57,147 nucleotides of DNA from a virus. The notes below the pieces were generated by a model. The model searched no databases and had not been told where the DNA came from. It saw only the letters and a list, made by a program, of their open reading frames with translations. Made by a program: the position numbers and the translations under genes. The stretch is from positions 1-57,147 of IMG/VR virus record IMGVR_UViG_3300031766_002224; one strand, written 5' to 3'. Position 1 is the first letter of the stretch; each line of letters starts with the position of its first letter. Below, piece after piece: positions 1-7,604 of this stretch.

Positions 1-50
1 TTCTTTGGGCTGCGGGTTCTACCCCAACTGGTGTGCTTAAATTGTGACAT
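1..50 (-). CDS. Partial CDS, N-terminus only, unknown function
   Basis: An ATG at position 50 opens a frame that runs off the left edge of the window after 16 codons (M-S-Q-F-K-H-T-S-W-G, then R-T-R-S-P-K). An AGGAG sequence lies 11 bases upstream of the ATG in the short gap after the bS21 gene, which supports a real start. It continues the head-gene direction of transcription. In T4-like phages other head genes follow the prohead protease, but these few residues do not match anything I recognise, so no function is assigned. Confidence 0.55.
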   Translation of the reverse strand, partial: MSQFKHTSWGRTRSPK

Positions 51-64
51 CTTTTATATAACTC

Positions 65-301
65 CTATTTAAAATTTTCAAACTTGTCTTTATAGTCTTG
101 TGTAGACTTCTGAGAGAGTTTTTTCTTTCTCTCCCTCTTCTCTTTCATCTTAAGAGACTTCTTCTTGAAGTATCTTCTTTCTTTCAGCTCGTCAAATAGC
201 CCAGATTTCTTGCACTTTCGACCAAACTTCTTAATCATTCTCGGTAACTGCGACTGGTCATGAATTATAACCTCTACGTGTACTGGTGTTCTCTTGCCCA
301 T
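65..301 (-). CDS. rpsU: Phage-encoded ribosomal protein bS21
   Basis: A 78-residue, very basic protein with the bS21 pattern: a short N-terminal beta-like segment (H-V-E-V-I-I), then R-x-x-K-K-F-x-R-K-C-K-K-S-G, a helix with L-K-E-R-R-Y-F-K-K, and a Lys/Arg-rich tail. bS21 sits near the anti-Shine-Dalgarno end of 16S rRNA in the small subunit and helps initiation. Phage copies are known from marine and huge phages and are thought to replace host bS21 in ribosomes. The N-terminus is longer than in the E. coli protein, and the C-terminus extends past the usual basic helix (Y-K-D-K-F-E-N-F-K). It lies directly after a probable prohead gene, so it is likely made late. The family call is by pattern only. 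Confidence 0.85.
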   Translation of the reverse strand: MGKRTPVHVEVIIHDQSQLPRMIKKFGRKCKKSGLFDELKERRYFKKKSLKMKEKRERKKKLSQKSTQDYKDKFENFK

Positions 302-311
302 TGTAAATCCT

Positions 312-719
312 TTACTTTAATTGTTTCCATTTTTGTCCTGCTAATCCAAACAAGCCGGAGATATCTACTCCGGCGTCGCTGGGGTCTTTCCCCGCTAAGG
401 GAGATTGACTATTCGTCGTGCCTGTATTCGGTAATGGTGTGGTGCCTTCAAAAACTCCCGACATTCTATCGCCGCCGACTGCATTTAACATCTTCTTTTT
501 CGTCTCCAAGAGTTGCTTTCGCTTTTGTTCTTGTTGTTCTTGCTTTAGTTCCTGTGTCATTTGCGTGGACACCTGAGGCCTCTGTGTCTCTAAAATCTGA
601 CCTTGGGCCTTGGTTATGCCAAATGCAACCTCTGCCACTAGATTAGAAAGAACACCCTCTTCAAATAAGATTTCTTTTACGCATTCTTTGATAATGTTCT
701 TTAACTCTGACTTTTTCAT
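312..719 (-). CDS. Probable prohead core/scaffold-type protein with MKKSEL N-terminal motif
   Basis: A 135-residue protein whose first codons overlap the end of the prohead protease gene by 4 bases (ATGA), so the two are probably translationally coupled. It begins M-K-K-S-E-L-K-N-I-I-K-E, followed by a Gln/Lys/Glu-rich helical stretch (about residues 50-75) and a Gly/Ser/Pro-rich, probably disordered region, ending in G-L-F-G-L-A-G-Q-K-W. Position next to the protease and the helical composition suggest a prohead core or internal head protein, as with T4 gp67, gp68 or gp22, but there is no recognisable homology to those. The N-terminal motif recurs in two small proteins at 11811-12226. Function is inferred from context. 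Confidence 0.8.
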   Translation of the reverse strand: MKKSELKNIIKECVKEILFEEGVLSNLVAEVAFGITKAQGQILETQRPQVSTQMTQELKQEQQEQKRKQLLETKKKMLNAVGGDRMSGVFEGTTPLPNTGTTNSQSPLAGKDPSDAGVDISGLFGLAGQKWKQLK

Positions 720-1324
720 TTTTCCCCAAACTTATACAGAAAATTGCTCAATGATCTATTAATCTTGTCTACTGGAGTGAATATGTTTGAGTGCTCTTTC
801 GCCTCTGTCATCATGAACGCTCCCGGTGTGGATGGGTCTGACACCATATCAAAGCATATTAGTTGAAAATCATCCTCAACCATAGTTACTCCGTTTTTTT
901 CAGTAATCGAGCCCACGCCTCTAGAGGATATTCCCAGCGTTACGCCAGCATTAACAAGTTCTTGCAAGACTCGACCAGACGGAGTGTTCAGCACTTCAAT
1001 TTTTCCCATGCATTTTTTGTCTTCCATCCATATCTTAGTGACCAGGTGAGAAGCATTAGACAGGTTTACAACACTAGTGTCTGGATGGTCCAATTCGCCT
1101 AATGCTCTTCGGTTCTCTACCATATTCATATAGCTTTGGACCTCTCTCTCTAAGATTGCGTGGGGATATACACGACCGTTGCCGTTTTGAGTCTCTGACA
1201 TTTGCATGACTCCTGACAATATCGTGACCGTACCTTCCGCGACGCGTCGTTTCTCGTCCTCGGTTAGAAGGTCTTGACATACGCCACCCTCACATAATTC
1301 AAAATATTCTCTTAATAACTTCAT
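716..1324 (-). CDS. gp21: Prohead core protease, T4 gp21-like
   Basis: A 202-residue serine protease that in T4-like phages cleaves scaffold and capsid proteins during head maturation. The T4 gp21/herpes-assemblin-like triad region is visible: His80 in G-E-L-D-H-P, Ser133/Ser134 in G-I-S-S-R-G, and acidic Asp159/Asp163 in D-M-V-S-D-P. The N-x-N-G-R-V-Y-P motif near residue 48 is also typical of this family. The length is close to T4 gp21 (212 residues). A GAGAGGA ribosome site precedes the ATG. It lies between a DUF1360-type membrane protein and a probable core protein, with portal and terminase genes upstream, the standard T4-like head order. The N-terminus (M-K-L-L-R-E-Y-F-E-L) could be a self-cleaved targeting peptide; that part is inference. 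Confidence 0.93.
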   Translation of the reverse strand: MKLLREYFELCEGGVCQDLLTEDEKRRVAEGTVTILSGVMQMSETQNGNGRVYPHAILEREVQSYMNMVENRRALGELDHPDTSVVNLSNASHLVTKIWMEDKKCMGKIEVLNTPSGRVLQELVNAGVTLGISSRGVGSITEKNGVTMVEDDFQLICFDMVSDPSTPGAFMMTEAKEHSNIFTPVDKINRSLSNFLYKFGEK

Positions 1325-1342
1325 TCTTTTCCTCTCTATTTC

Positions 1343-1361
1343 ACGCGGGGGCCACCCGCGT
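1343..1361 (-). other. GC-rich hairpin between head genes
   Basis: A perfect 7-bp inverted repeat, ACGCGGG and CCCGCGT, separated by a 5-base loop, lies in the 86-bp gap between the DUF1360-type gene and the protease. It stands out in an AT-rich background. No T-run follows it on the minus strand, so it is not a classic intrinsic terminator. It could be an mRNA 5'-end stabiliser, a processing site or a weak attenuator ahead of the protease. The rest of the gap holds no ORF. Confidence 0.55.
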
Positions 1362-1410
1362 CAGTTACTTTCCGTTACAACAACGTCTAACAGGCTGTAA
1401 TTTCCATTTG

Positions 1411-1746
1411 TTAATCACTATCTGCATCTAATTCACCCCTCTCTATATTTACTAACTTGTAAATCCGTATCCCGTCATCCCCAAATACCATGGTGCCGAT
1501 GTATGCGACTGCAGAAGCGACACACCCAAGAAAGACTCCGGTGATGAAAGAATCGTCAAAAGTAAATAGTTGTGTGTAGTCCTTTACGAACCATAAAAGT
1601 AGGCCGACCCAAAAGCCGGTGCACATTGGGCACTTAAGCAATTGCCCTAACTTTCCGGACTTTGGGCGGATTGGGTCGAAGATTTTTCCGTACACGAGGA
1701 TTTGTGTAAGGCCATACGAAATAAGTGAGAACCAAATAAATGTCAC
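1411..1746 (-). CDS. DUF1360-like small membrane protein with CPMC motif
   Basis: A 111-residue protein with three probable membrane segments (about residues 3-20, 43-55 and 68-88) and the motif C39-P-M-C42-T-G-F-W just before the second segment. A CxxCxGFW motif before a membrane helix is typical of DUF1360-type proteins found in Bacillus and in many phages; their function is unknown. The start is a GTG that overlaps the stop of the upstream gene (TAGTG). The last 25 residues are charged (E-R-G-E-L-D-A-D-S-D). Its place among head genes does not by itself indicate a virion role. Membrane character is clear; the family name is a pattern match. Confidence 0.75.
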   Translation of the reverse strand: MTFIWFSLISYGLTQILVYGKIFDPIRPKSGKLGQLLKCPMCTGFWVGLLLWFVKDYTQLFTFDDSFITGVFLGCVASAVAYIGTMVFGDDGIRIYKLVNIERGELDADSD

Positions 1747-2288
1747 TAGTCTTCACCTTCACCCTCTCTAACTAACGAATAGTTATATTGAAAGCCATAG
1801 GGTCCGATTTGCTTATGCATCGAACCTTTTCTGTCTGACTGCGGCACATCTCCAAGTTCAGTCGAGTCTTCATCTGATGGTCTAAGCATTGCGTCGAGTC
1901 TCTCGTCGTCGTATTGGTCAGACGTCTTAAAATAAGGTTTTTCTCCTAAAATATATTCATGTAAAACATAAAGAAATGCTTGACTCTGGTCTACACCTGG
2001 TATTTTTGACTCCATTATATCTGCTTCTAGTGCACCGAAAACGTTACCTCCCCTGATTGTAGAGTAATCAACGATGCCTTTCTTCGCCATAAACTGAAAC
2101 ATTCTGCTCTGCGATGCATATACTTTGTCCGACATTGTTTCCTTTGGGAAAGCTACACATTTGTTTTTTTCCGGGAGAAAGACTATGTCGATATCTTCAT
2201 GATCCAATATCATAATATTGCCCTCTAGGGTCCTGCGAGCCTTGAGCTTAACCCTAGGATCTAGTTTTATTTTGGCTTTAACTTCCAT
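1746..2288 (-). CDS. Conserved-looking head-region protein, unknown function
   Basis: A 180-residue soluble protein between the portal-proximal 276-residue protein and the DUF1360-type gene. I do not recognise a domain. The first 60 residues look like beta structure (alternating hydrophobics in V-K-L-K-A-R-R-T-L and I-D-I-V-F-L-P), the middle is helical, and the C-terminal 50 residues are acidic and probably flexible (L-R-P-S-D-E-D-S-T-E). Its start overlaps the end of the preceding gene by 11 bases. It lies in the portal-to-protease interval, where T4 carries small prohead core genes, so a head-assembly role is plausible but unproven. Confidence 0.75.
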   Translation of the reverse strand: MEVKAKIKLDPRVKLKARRTLEGNIMILDHEDIDIVFLPEKNKCVAFPKETMSDKVYASQSRMFQFMAKKGIVDYSTIRGGNVFGALEADIMESKIPGVDQSQAFLYVLHEYILGEKPYFKTSDQYDDERLDAMLRPSDEDSTELGDVPQSDRKGSMHKQIGPYGFQYNYSLVREGEGED

Positions 2289-3108
2289 TCGCTTCTATCT
2301 CTTCTAATAGTTGTTGTGTGTTTAGGACCACTTCGAGTGTTTCCACGTCAATCTCTTTATTCTTCGTATTATCTAGAATATTATATACTTTTTCTATCTT
2401 TTCTTTAAGCATTTCGTTGCTTTGGATATTGTTTTTTTCTTTTGAACCCTGCAACTCAGTTTTCAGCCTTCCGATTTCTTCGTTCAAAAAGGTTTTAAAC
2501 TCAACCCCGTTGTCGGAGAAGGATGAAATATAGTGCCCAAGAAGGTTTTTTTGCCCCTCATTAAGAACATCTGAATATTCAGCGTTAAATTTGCTTACGA
2601 ATGTCTTGTAAGTCAAGGAGTCGATAGGTTGCTGCACTTCCTTGACAATCTCCGCAGATGATGACATTTGGTCTACTATGTTTTCTTCTAGAATTACTCT
2701 GTCTTTTACAGGTAAAGCATCTTGAAAAATAGAATATACTGATGCGATTGTTTTGTAGTTTGGAACAAAGTTGTTGTAAACTTTGTTTGTTAGAGTTCTG
2801 TTTATTTTATTAATCAAAGCACTCTGCTCTTGAAACAATCGCTTTTTGTCCAAAGAGTCGTGTTTCTCTTTGACCTGGTACATAATTTTTTCTGCTGTGG
2901 TTTTCTCCAGGTCGCGCGTTTCATAAATCGACTTGTACAATTCAAGTTCTTCTTTTAACGCGGACTCACCATTAAAGTGGTCCCTTATGATTGATACGAT
3001 TTTGTTCTGCTTATTCTTATTATTTTTAACAACAGATTCTGTCAGCTCTCGCACCAATGCCTCATAAACAAATGCAGTGTTTCTTTTCTTATTATGCTTT
3101 AGTCTCAT
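2278..3108 (-). CDS. Helical head-region protein downstream of portal, unknown function
   Basis: A 276-residue, highly charged and mostly helical protein beginning M-R-L-K-H-N-K-K-R-N-T-A-F. Its start lies inside the last codons of the portal gene (17-base overlap), with a GAGGGA ribosome site, so it is translationally coupled to portal. Heptad-like runs of Leu, Ile, Lys and Glu occur near residues 215-275, consistent with coiled coil. A scaffold or prohead core role would fit both the context and the composition, since T4 places its scaffold genes here, but no sequence match to gp22 is apparent. No enzymatic motif is visible. Confidence 0.75.
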   Translation of the reverse strand: MRLKHNKKRNTAFVYEALVRELTESVVKNNKNKQNKIVSIIRDHFNGESALKEELELYKSIYETRDLEKTTAEKIMYQVKEKHDSLDKKRLFQEQSALINKINRTLTNKVYNNFVPNYKTIASVYSIFQDALPVKDRVILEENIVDQMSSSAEIVKEVQQPIDSLTYKTFVSKFNAEYSDVLNEGQKNLLGHYISSFSDNGVEFKTFLNEEIGRLKTELQGSKEKNNIQSNEMLKEKIEKVYNILDNTKNKEIDVETLEVVLNTQQLLEEIEANGS

Positions 3109-5092
3109 CTTTTTTTTCCCTCGCTTTTAGGCTTTTGAAGAGGTCTGCCAATTCCTTCTGTTCTTTGAGAATTTTCGACTCCTCTACTTTATAATTAGTC
3201 TTGCCCGACTCGTAAATACTCGTACCTTTTGCCAGGCCGGTCAACTCGCTATATCCTGGGTATAATTTTCTAGCTGTACCTGTTTCGGGTGTGGCCGCAC
3301 GATTCATGTTTTTCCTTCTGGGGCCTGATGACTTTCTTCTGTCGCCTCCTGGGGCTAAGTGCCTTGGGTTATACCACCCATGGGACTTATCTGTGGTCGT
3401 ACTGCCTTTGTCGTCTTCTCTTTTCCCGGGAGGGGCAGCCAATAGGCCGCCGTCTTCGCCGGCAGCATCGGTTGCAGGGGCAGCGTCACCACCAAGGTCG
3501 GGTGCATCGCCGGCTGGGGCTCCGAGTTCTGGCTCGGCACCTACGGTTCCGACTCCTCCAGGCTCACCTAAGTCGGGGGCTCCAGCATCAAGTGCGTCAG
3601 GGCCAGCGTCTAAACCTGCAGTCATGGCTGCTTGTTCTGCTTCTCCAACTGTCTCTAGAGCAGCCTCAAACTTCTTGTCGTAGAACATCTCTCTACGGTT
3701 TCGGATGAAGTCGTCGTTTGACATGCCGAATAACGTAGAAGCTAGCCATTGTTTGGAAAAGAACCCTTCAGTGGCGGCGCCGACAATATCAAATTTGGTC
3801 TTCCAGTATTCGAGCTCTTGCATCTCTGCTATCTTGGATGGGTTATTCAAGTGGCACCTGAACCCTACAAGATCTTCGTCTCTATATCCTATAGTGTAAA
3901 GGTGAATTATGCCAATCTTCTCTATTTCTGAGATGATTGACCTCTGAAGCCTTTGTATCGTTCTTGCGAACCTGACGTCTTTCTGTGCCAAGGTTGTTTT
4001 GTCTTCTGAGGAGTTCTCTCCATCGGAGGAAATATAAGCTGATGGAACTTTGAGTGCGGAAAATAGTTTATCTCTAAGATACTTTACGTCTTCTATATCA
4101 CCGGTGTATTTCCCTCCAGCTACAGACTCAATCTTTGTTGAGTTATTTCCTCTAACTGGAATAAAATAATCTTCCTCTATAGATAAAGGGTTATAGCGAA
4201 GGTCAACTCTGCCGGAATCAGCATCGACTACCTGGTTCCTCTTCATTTGTGTCATTACTTTTTGCATATATTGTTCAACGTCTTGGGGCGGAATGTTACC
4301 GACGTCGATATAGAAGGCTCTTCTTTCTGGTGAGCGCACGATACGATAAGCCATCATTGCGTCTTCGATTAGAGTGAGCTGTCTCCAGATTCGGCGAGAA
4401 GGTTCTAAAACAGATGTTCCATATGGATTGTATTTGTCTTGCCCTAAAACCCGAAAGTGACCAACTTGCCAATTTTCAAAAGTCAGGCCTGCCGAGTTCC
4501 ACTGATATTGTATGTAGTTTGGGTTTGTCGTGTCTTCTCCCTCTAGTCTCTCTACCTCTCTCGTGGGCAGTCCGATGACGGAAGTTATTCCTAGCTTGTC
4601 GTCGACGTCGAGGTACAAAAAGAAGTCACCATACTTGCACATTGTTCGACACCATGAAAACAGGTTGTGTTCAATGTTCAGGACATTTGCGTATAGCGAC
4701 TCCAAGATAGCTTTGATTTCTTCGTTGTCACATTCGACACTCAACATGGGTGTTAGCGCTGAATATGTAGTCATCTCATCCGCATAAATGTCTAGAGCTG
4801 ATGCAATCTCTGGCGTGTACTCCATCTGGTCGAAGTCTACATACCTCTCTGCCCTTTGCTGAGAAGCCATATATTGCGCTTGCAGATTGTCGTAAGGGTT
4901 ATACGCGGTCTTCTTAAAGTCGCGGCCTGAGGCGGAGCTGAACTTGTTTGCGTATTTGTCTAAATCTATTCTTCTCAGTCGGTGACTGTTCTGGGTCCTA
5001 TATTGCGTTAGTGGTCCAGACAGAAGTTTTGTCAATCTTCTGAATAATATACTTTGCGGGTTTCTTGTATTGTTTTTCGTTTTGTTTGCCAT
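3092..5092 (-). CDS. gp20: Portal vertex protein, T4 gp20-like
   Basis: A 666-residue portal protein; twelve copies form the DNA entry and exit ring at one capsid vertex and dock the terminase. The T4 gp20 signature is clear around residues 248-270: A-Y-R-I-V-R-S-P-E-R-R, then F-Y-I-D-V-G-N-I-P. E-E-D-Y-F-I-P-V-R and K-V-P-x-A-Y-I in the following 100 residues also match. The protein is longer than T4 gp20 (524 residues) because of a C-terminal extension. Residues about 484-557 are a low-complexity Ala/Gly/Asp/Pro tract, and a conserved-looking helical tail follows (K-L-Y-P-G-Y-S-E-L-T-G). The terminase gene ends 5 bases upstream and an AAAGGA ribosome site precedes the ATG. Confidence 0.95.
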   Translation of the reverse strand: MANKTKNNTRNPQSILFRRLTKLLSGPLTQYRTQNSHRLRRIDLDKYANKFSSASGRDFKKTAYNPYDNLQAQYMASQQRAERYVDFDQMEYTPEIASALDIYADEMTTYSALTPMLSVECDNEEIKAILESLYANVLNIEHNLFSWCRTMCKYGDFFLYLDVDDKLGITSVIGLPTREVERLEGEDTTNPNYIQYQWNSAGLTFENWQVGHFRVLGQDKYNPYGTSVLEPSRRIWRQLTLIEDAMMAYRIVRSPERRAFYIDVGNIPPQDVEQYMQKVMTQMKRNQVVDADSGRVDLRYNPLSIEEDYFIPVRGNNSTKIESVAGGKYTGDIEDVKYLRDKLFSALKVPSAYISSDGENSSEDKTTLAQKDVRFARTIQRLQRSIISEIEKIGIIHLYTIGYRDEDLVGFRCHLNNPSKIAEMQELEYWKTKFDIVGAATEGFFSKQWLASTLFGMSNDDFIRNRREMFYDKKFEAALETVGEAEQAAMTAGLDAGPDALDAGAPDLGEPGGVGTVGAEPELGAPAGDAPDLGGDAAPATDAAGEDGGLLAAPPGKREDDKGSTTTDKSHGWYNPRHLAPGGDRRKSSGPRRKNMNRAATPETGTARKLYPGYSELTGLAKGTSIYESGKTNYKVEESKILKEQKELADLFKSLKAREKKDETKA

Positions 5093-5097
5093 GCTAT

Positions 5098-6684
5098 TTA
5101 TCCTTTAAACAACCACGGAAAGTCTTGATGTGCTTGTGTTTGTTTGTTAAATTGTTCTTTCATTTTCATATTTTTTGTACCAATCATACCATTTATCCTC
5201 GTATCGAGTTCGTTGGTGTTTTTCGTTATCGAACCAATAAACGCTTTTGCATATTCAGCGTCTCTTTGGTTTGCAGACAGGGCAGTGTCTCTCACCCAGC
5301 ATCCCACAGCAAAAGACATAATTAAGTCATCATTATATGATCTCATCGCTTCGGCTCTTCCATTGTTCCAGACAAAAGTCTTCATTTCAGCTAAAAGCCT
5401 GGAAGAATATATCTTAATTAGATTGTTTCTAATGAATTCTTCCATCTTTGCTACGATTAAGGGGCGTGTTTTGGATGTGGTTGTAAACCCAGCAACGGCG
5501 TTTGACATTTGGTCTGCTTGATATTCTTCCACAAACTCATGAGTTGACTTAATTGAGTGATATAAGTTAGGATACCTCATCTCTTTTAATTTGTCAAGCA
5601 CTGCGTAACCTACTGAGTTGTTTTCTACTACCAGGAGGCCGTTGCCATACTCTTGACCTATATCGAAAAGTACTCTTGAAAATATATCAGGTGTAACTTT
5701 TCCTTGATACTCTGCCACTAGTTCCATGTTCTCTATATTGAACACATGGCAAACTGAATAGTCCTTACCATCACCTCTTGCAACGTCTGCAGATATTAGG
5801 TAAGAGCTTTCCGGATGGCGTTCTTCCCAAATCCACAAGTTCCTGTCGAATCCCGTTCTATGTTTTGGTTCTTTGACCATATTCAGATATACCTCTATGT
5901 CTTCCGATCCAAACACCGTCTCTCCGGACATGTTAAAGTTACACTCAAGCTCTTGGGCTATTTCTCTTCTCGACATGTTCCTAGTTTCTTTTTCGAACCA
6001 CTCTTGGTTTCTGTCAGGGTGAACTTGCCACGGTAACATTGTCGGAAAGAAATCGTTTGTCTTATTGTCTGCTTCTGAGTATATCTTGTGAAACCAATTG
6101 CCCACTCCATTTGGGGTCGATAATGCGATGCAGCGACCACCAGTAGATAATGTAGGGTATAGACCCATCCACAAGTCATCTAAGCCTTCTACGTGCGCTG
6201 CTTCGTCTATTACGAGCAGAGACAAGGCTTCCGAGCGGCCGGCATCTCCGGATGTTGATGAGGCTTTAATCTGTGAACCATTAGAAAGAACAAAGGAAGT
6301 TCTATTATCTATGTCTACTGTCGAAATTCTCAACCATTCTGGCAATGCTTTGATAATCGCCTTCACCTTCTTCACTAGGTTAGCGGCCGTATTGAATTTG
6401 GTTGCAATAACGAGTACGTTTTTTTCTCGATGGAACATCATCAGCCACGCAACATACGCAGCAGTTATGGTTGAGATTCCTAGCTGGCGCGCTTTGAGTA
6501 TAACGTTGAACCTGTGGTCTTCGAAGTCCTCCAGGAGCTTTGATTGGAAATCATAAAGATGAAAAGGGATTAATCCCTTTTGAGGGTGTGTAATCTTTGC
6601 GTATGTGTGGATAAAATATTCAGGCTTCTTGCCACAGCGGACAATCTCCTTCATTATTTCTTGTTTGGTAAGTTTTATCGCCAC
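5098..6684 (-). CDS. gp17: Terminase large subunit, T4 gp17-like
   Basis: A 528-residue packaging motor and headful nuclease. The N-terminal ATPase has the variant Walker A K-A-R-Q-L-G-I-S (residues 64-71) and Walker B L-L-V-I-D-E (156-161), followed by the coupling motif S-T-P (189-191). The C-terminal RNase H-like nuclease shows three acidic residues in the expected order: Asp300 in S-A-D-V-A-R-G, Glu354 in V-V-E-N-N and Asp452/453 in N-D-D-L-I-M. The start is GTG at 6684 with AGAGG five bases upstream. The upstream 164-residue gene ends 9 bases before it. The T4 protein is 610 residues, so this is a shorter family member. No small terminase subunit was recognised in the window. Confidence 0.95.
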   Translation of the reverse strand: MAIKLTKQEIMKEIVRCGKKPEYFIHTYAKITHPQKGLIPFHLYDFQSKLLEDFEDHRFNVILKARQLGISTITAAYVAWLMMFHREKNVLVIATKFNTAANLVKKVKAIIKALPEWLRISTVDIDNRTSFVLSNGSQIKASSTSGDAGRSEALSLLVIDEAAHVEGLDDLWMGLYPTLSTGGRCIALSTPNGVGNWFHKIYSEADNKTNDFFPTMLPWQVHPDRNQEWFEKETRNMSRREIAQELECNFNMSGETVFGSEDIEVYLNMVKEPKHRTGFDRNLWIWEERHPESSYLISADVARGDGKDYSVCHVFNIENMELVAEYQGKVTPDIFSRVLFDIGQEYGNGLLVVENNSVGYAVLDKLKEMRYPNLYHSIKSTHEFVEEYQADQMSNAVAGFTTTSKTRPLIVAKMEEFIRNNLIKIYSSRLLAEMKTFVWNNGRAEAMRSYNDDLIMSFAVGCWVRDTALSANQRDAEYAKAFIGSITKNTNELDTRINGMIGTKNMKMKEQFNKQTQAHQDFPWLFKG

Positions 6685-6693
6685 TAAAACCTC

Positions 6694-7188
6694 TTACTTA
6701 AGCCCGCCGAGTTTGACCATCTTCTCAAATTCTGGGTCTGTTGGGCGTTCTTGTTCCATAGGCCCCTCAGCATCTGTGCCACCAATCAAATAACATTTGT
6801 GCACCTTTACGCTGCAGCGGATTCGAGAAATGTATTCTACAAGGACATCCACTTCACTTGGTTCAGATAGAGTAAGTGCGCTTTTCTTAACCTTCTTGTA
6901 CTCTTTTTGTATGAAAGACTTTACCTTTTCTACCATTGATTCCATTTCTCCCTCAAATCCGTTTGCGTGAACTTCCTTAAGAGGAACCTCCACGTGATAC
7001 TTGATATGAAGTCTGTCGGCCGCGATGCTGGCGCCGAAACCGTCCATGACTCTTTGGTCGACAAGTGGGTTCCCCTCTTCTCTGCGAAGTCCAATCTTTA
7101 CTGGTTCTCCGTTTTCGTCGAGAGCGCCATCATAAGTGTTAGATAGTACCTGAGAGATACAGTCAATAATTTCTAAAGTTGTTGCCAT
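6694..7188 (-). CDS. Unknown protein upstream of terminase, possible head or neck protein
   Basis: A 164-residue soluble protein directly upstream of the terminase gene. It contains R-E-E-G-N-P-L-V-D-Q-R-V-M-D-G-F near residues 35-51 and an alternating hydrophobic stretch H-I-K-Y-H-V-E-V-P, which suggests a mixed alpha/beta fold; no known domain is recognised. Compact size and position next to terminase and portal would suit a neck, head-completion or small packaging protein, but nothing in the sequence proves this. An AGAGGA site sits 12 bases before the ATG. The spacer upstream carries the ACTATTTA element described separately, so this gene may head the packaging/head transcript. Confidence 0.75.
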   Translation of the reverse strand: MATTLEIIDCISQVLSNTYDGALDENGEPVKIGLRREEGNPLVDQRVMDGFGASIAADRLHIKYHVEVPLKEVHANGFEGEMESMVEKVKSFIQKEYKKVKKSALTLSEPSEVDVLVEYISRIRCSVKVHKCYLIGGTDAEGPMEQERPTDPEFEKMVKLGGLK

Positions 7189-7233
7189 TGTTTAAAATCC
7201 TCTGCAATAAATAGTTTGCTAATAGTAAATAGT
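7188..7233 (-). promoter_or_regulatory. Candidate late-promoter element, two ACTATTTA copies
   Basis: The 44-bp spacer before the 164-residue gene contains ACTATTTA twice on the minus strand (7208-7215 and 7226-7233), 18 bp apart. The downstream copy is part of a composite, ACTATTTATT, six bases, then GATTTTAAACAA (7188-7215), that recurs almost unchanged at 17669-17693. Position 20 bases before a start codon would suit a -10-like element read by the phage gp55-type sigma factor. It does not match the T4 late consensus TATAAATA, so the assignment is an inference from recurrence. Confidence 0.35.
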
Positions 7234-7604
7234 TAGTTGTTTGGTCTCCAGCCCGATTTCCAGCGTTCTTCTCGGCCTTGGATGTACTGAATATAACAAT
7301 TAAAACAACACTCAAACTTTACCATATAAACGTCGTCTTTTGATGAAAAGGAGTACGAGTTGCAAACAGGGCATACCCTGTCTACTTCACAATCTGTCTT
7401 CTTGCTTTTGACAATAAACCCTTGTCGCTCTTCTGTTTCTTTTTTGCGGACAGGCCTTTGGTGAAAAGATTTGAGTTCTTCCAAATACTTAACTTCCTTT
7501 TCTTTGTCCCAAGATCCTTTAGGGTTCTGAATCGCTTCTTCACCGTATTTCTCCTTTATTGCCTTTTCTATTTTTGCTATTTCGTTTAAATCTTTTTTCT
7601 TCAT
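7233..7604 (-). CDS. Zinc-ribbon protein, unknown function
   Basis: A 123-residue basic protein with a helical N-terminal half (K-K-K-D-L-N-E-I-A-K-I-E-K-A) and a C-terminal four-cysteine zinc ribbon: C78-P-V-C81 and C100-F-N-C103 (a third Cys is at 99). It ends in Trp-rich W-K-S-G-W-R-P. The zinc-binding inference is strong because the two knuckles are spaced as in ribbon folds; nucleic-acid binding would be usual but is not shown. It overlaps the preceding gene by 4 bases (ATGA) and stands between the lysis-like cassette and the packaging genes. A packaging or regulatory role is possible; the sequence does not decide. Confidence 0.8.
   Translation of the reverse strand: MKKKDLNEIAKIEKAIKEKYGEEAIQNPKGSWDKEKEVKYLEELKSFHQRPVRKKETEERQGFIVKSKKTDCEVDRVCPVCNSYSFSSKDDVYMVKFECCFNCYIQYIQGREERWKSGWRPNN

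Noticed and set aside
3289-3708. Overlapping plus-strand ORFs in the portal gene
   Set aside because: They are produced by the low-complexity GC-rich tract of the portal. Their compositions are Pro/Ala/Ser- or Arg/Leu-rich without real fold.
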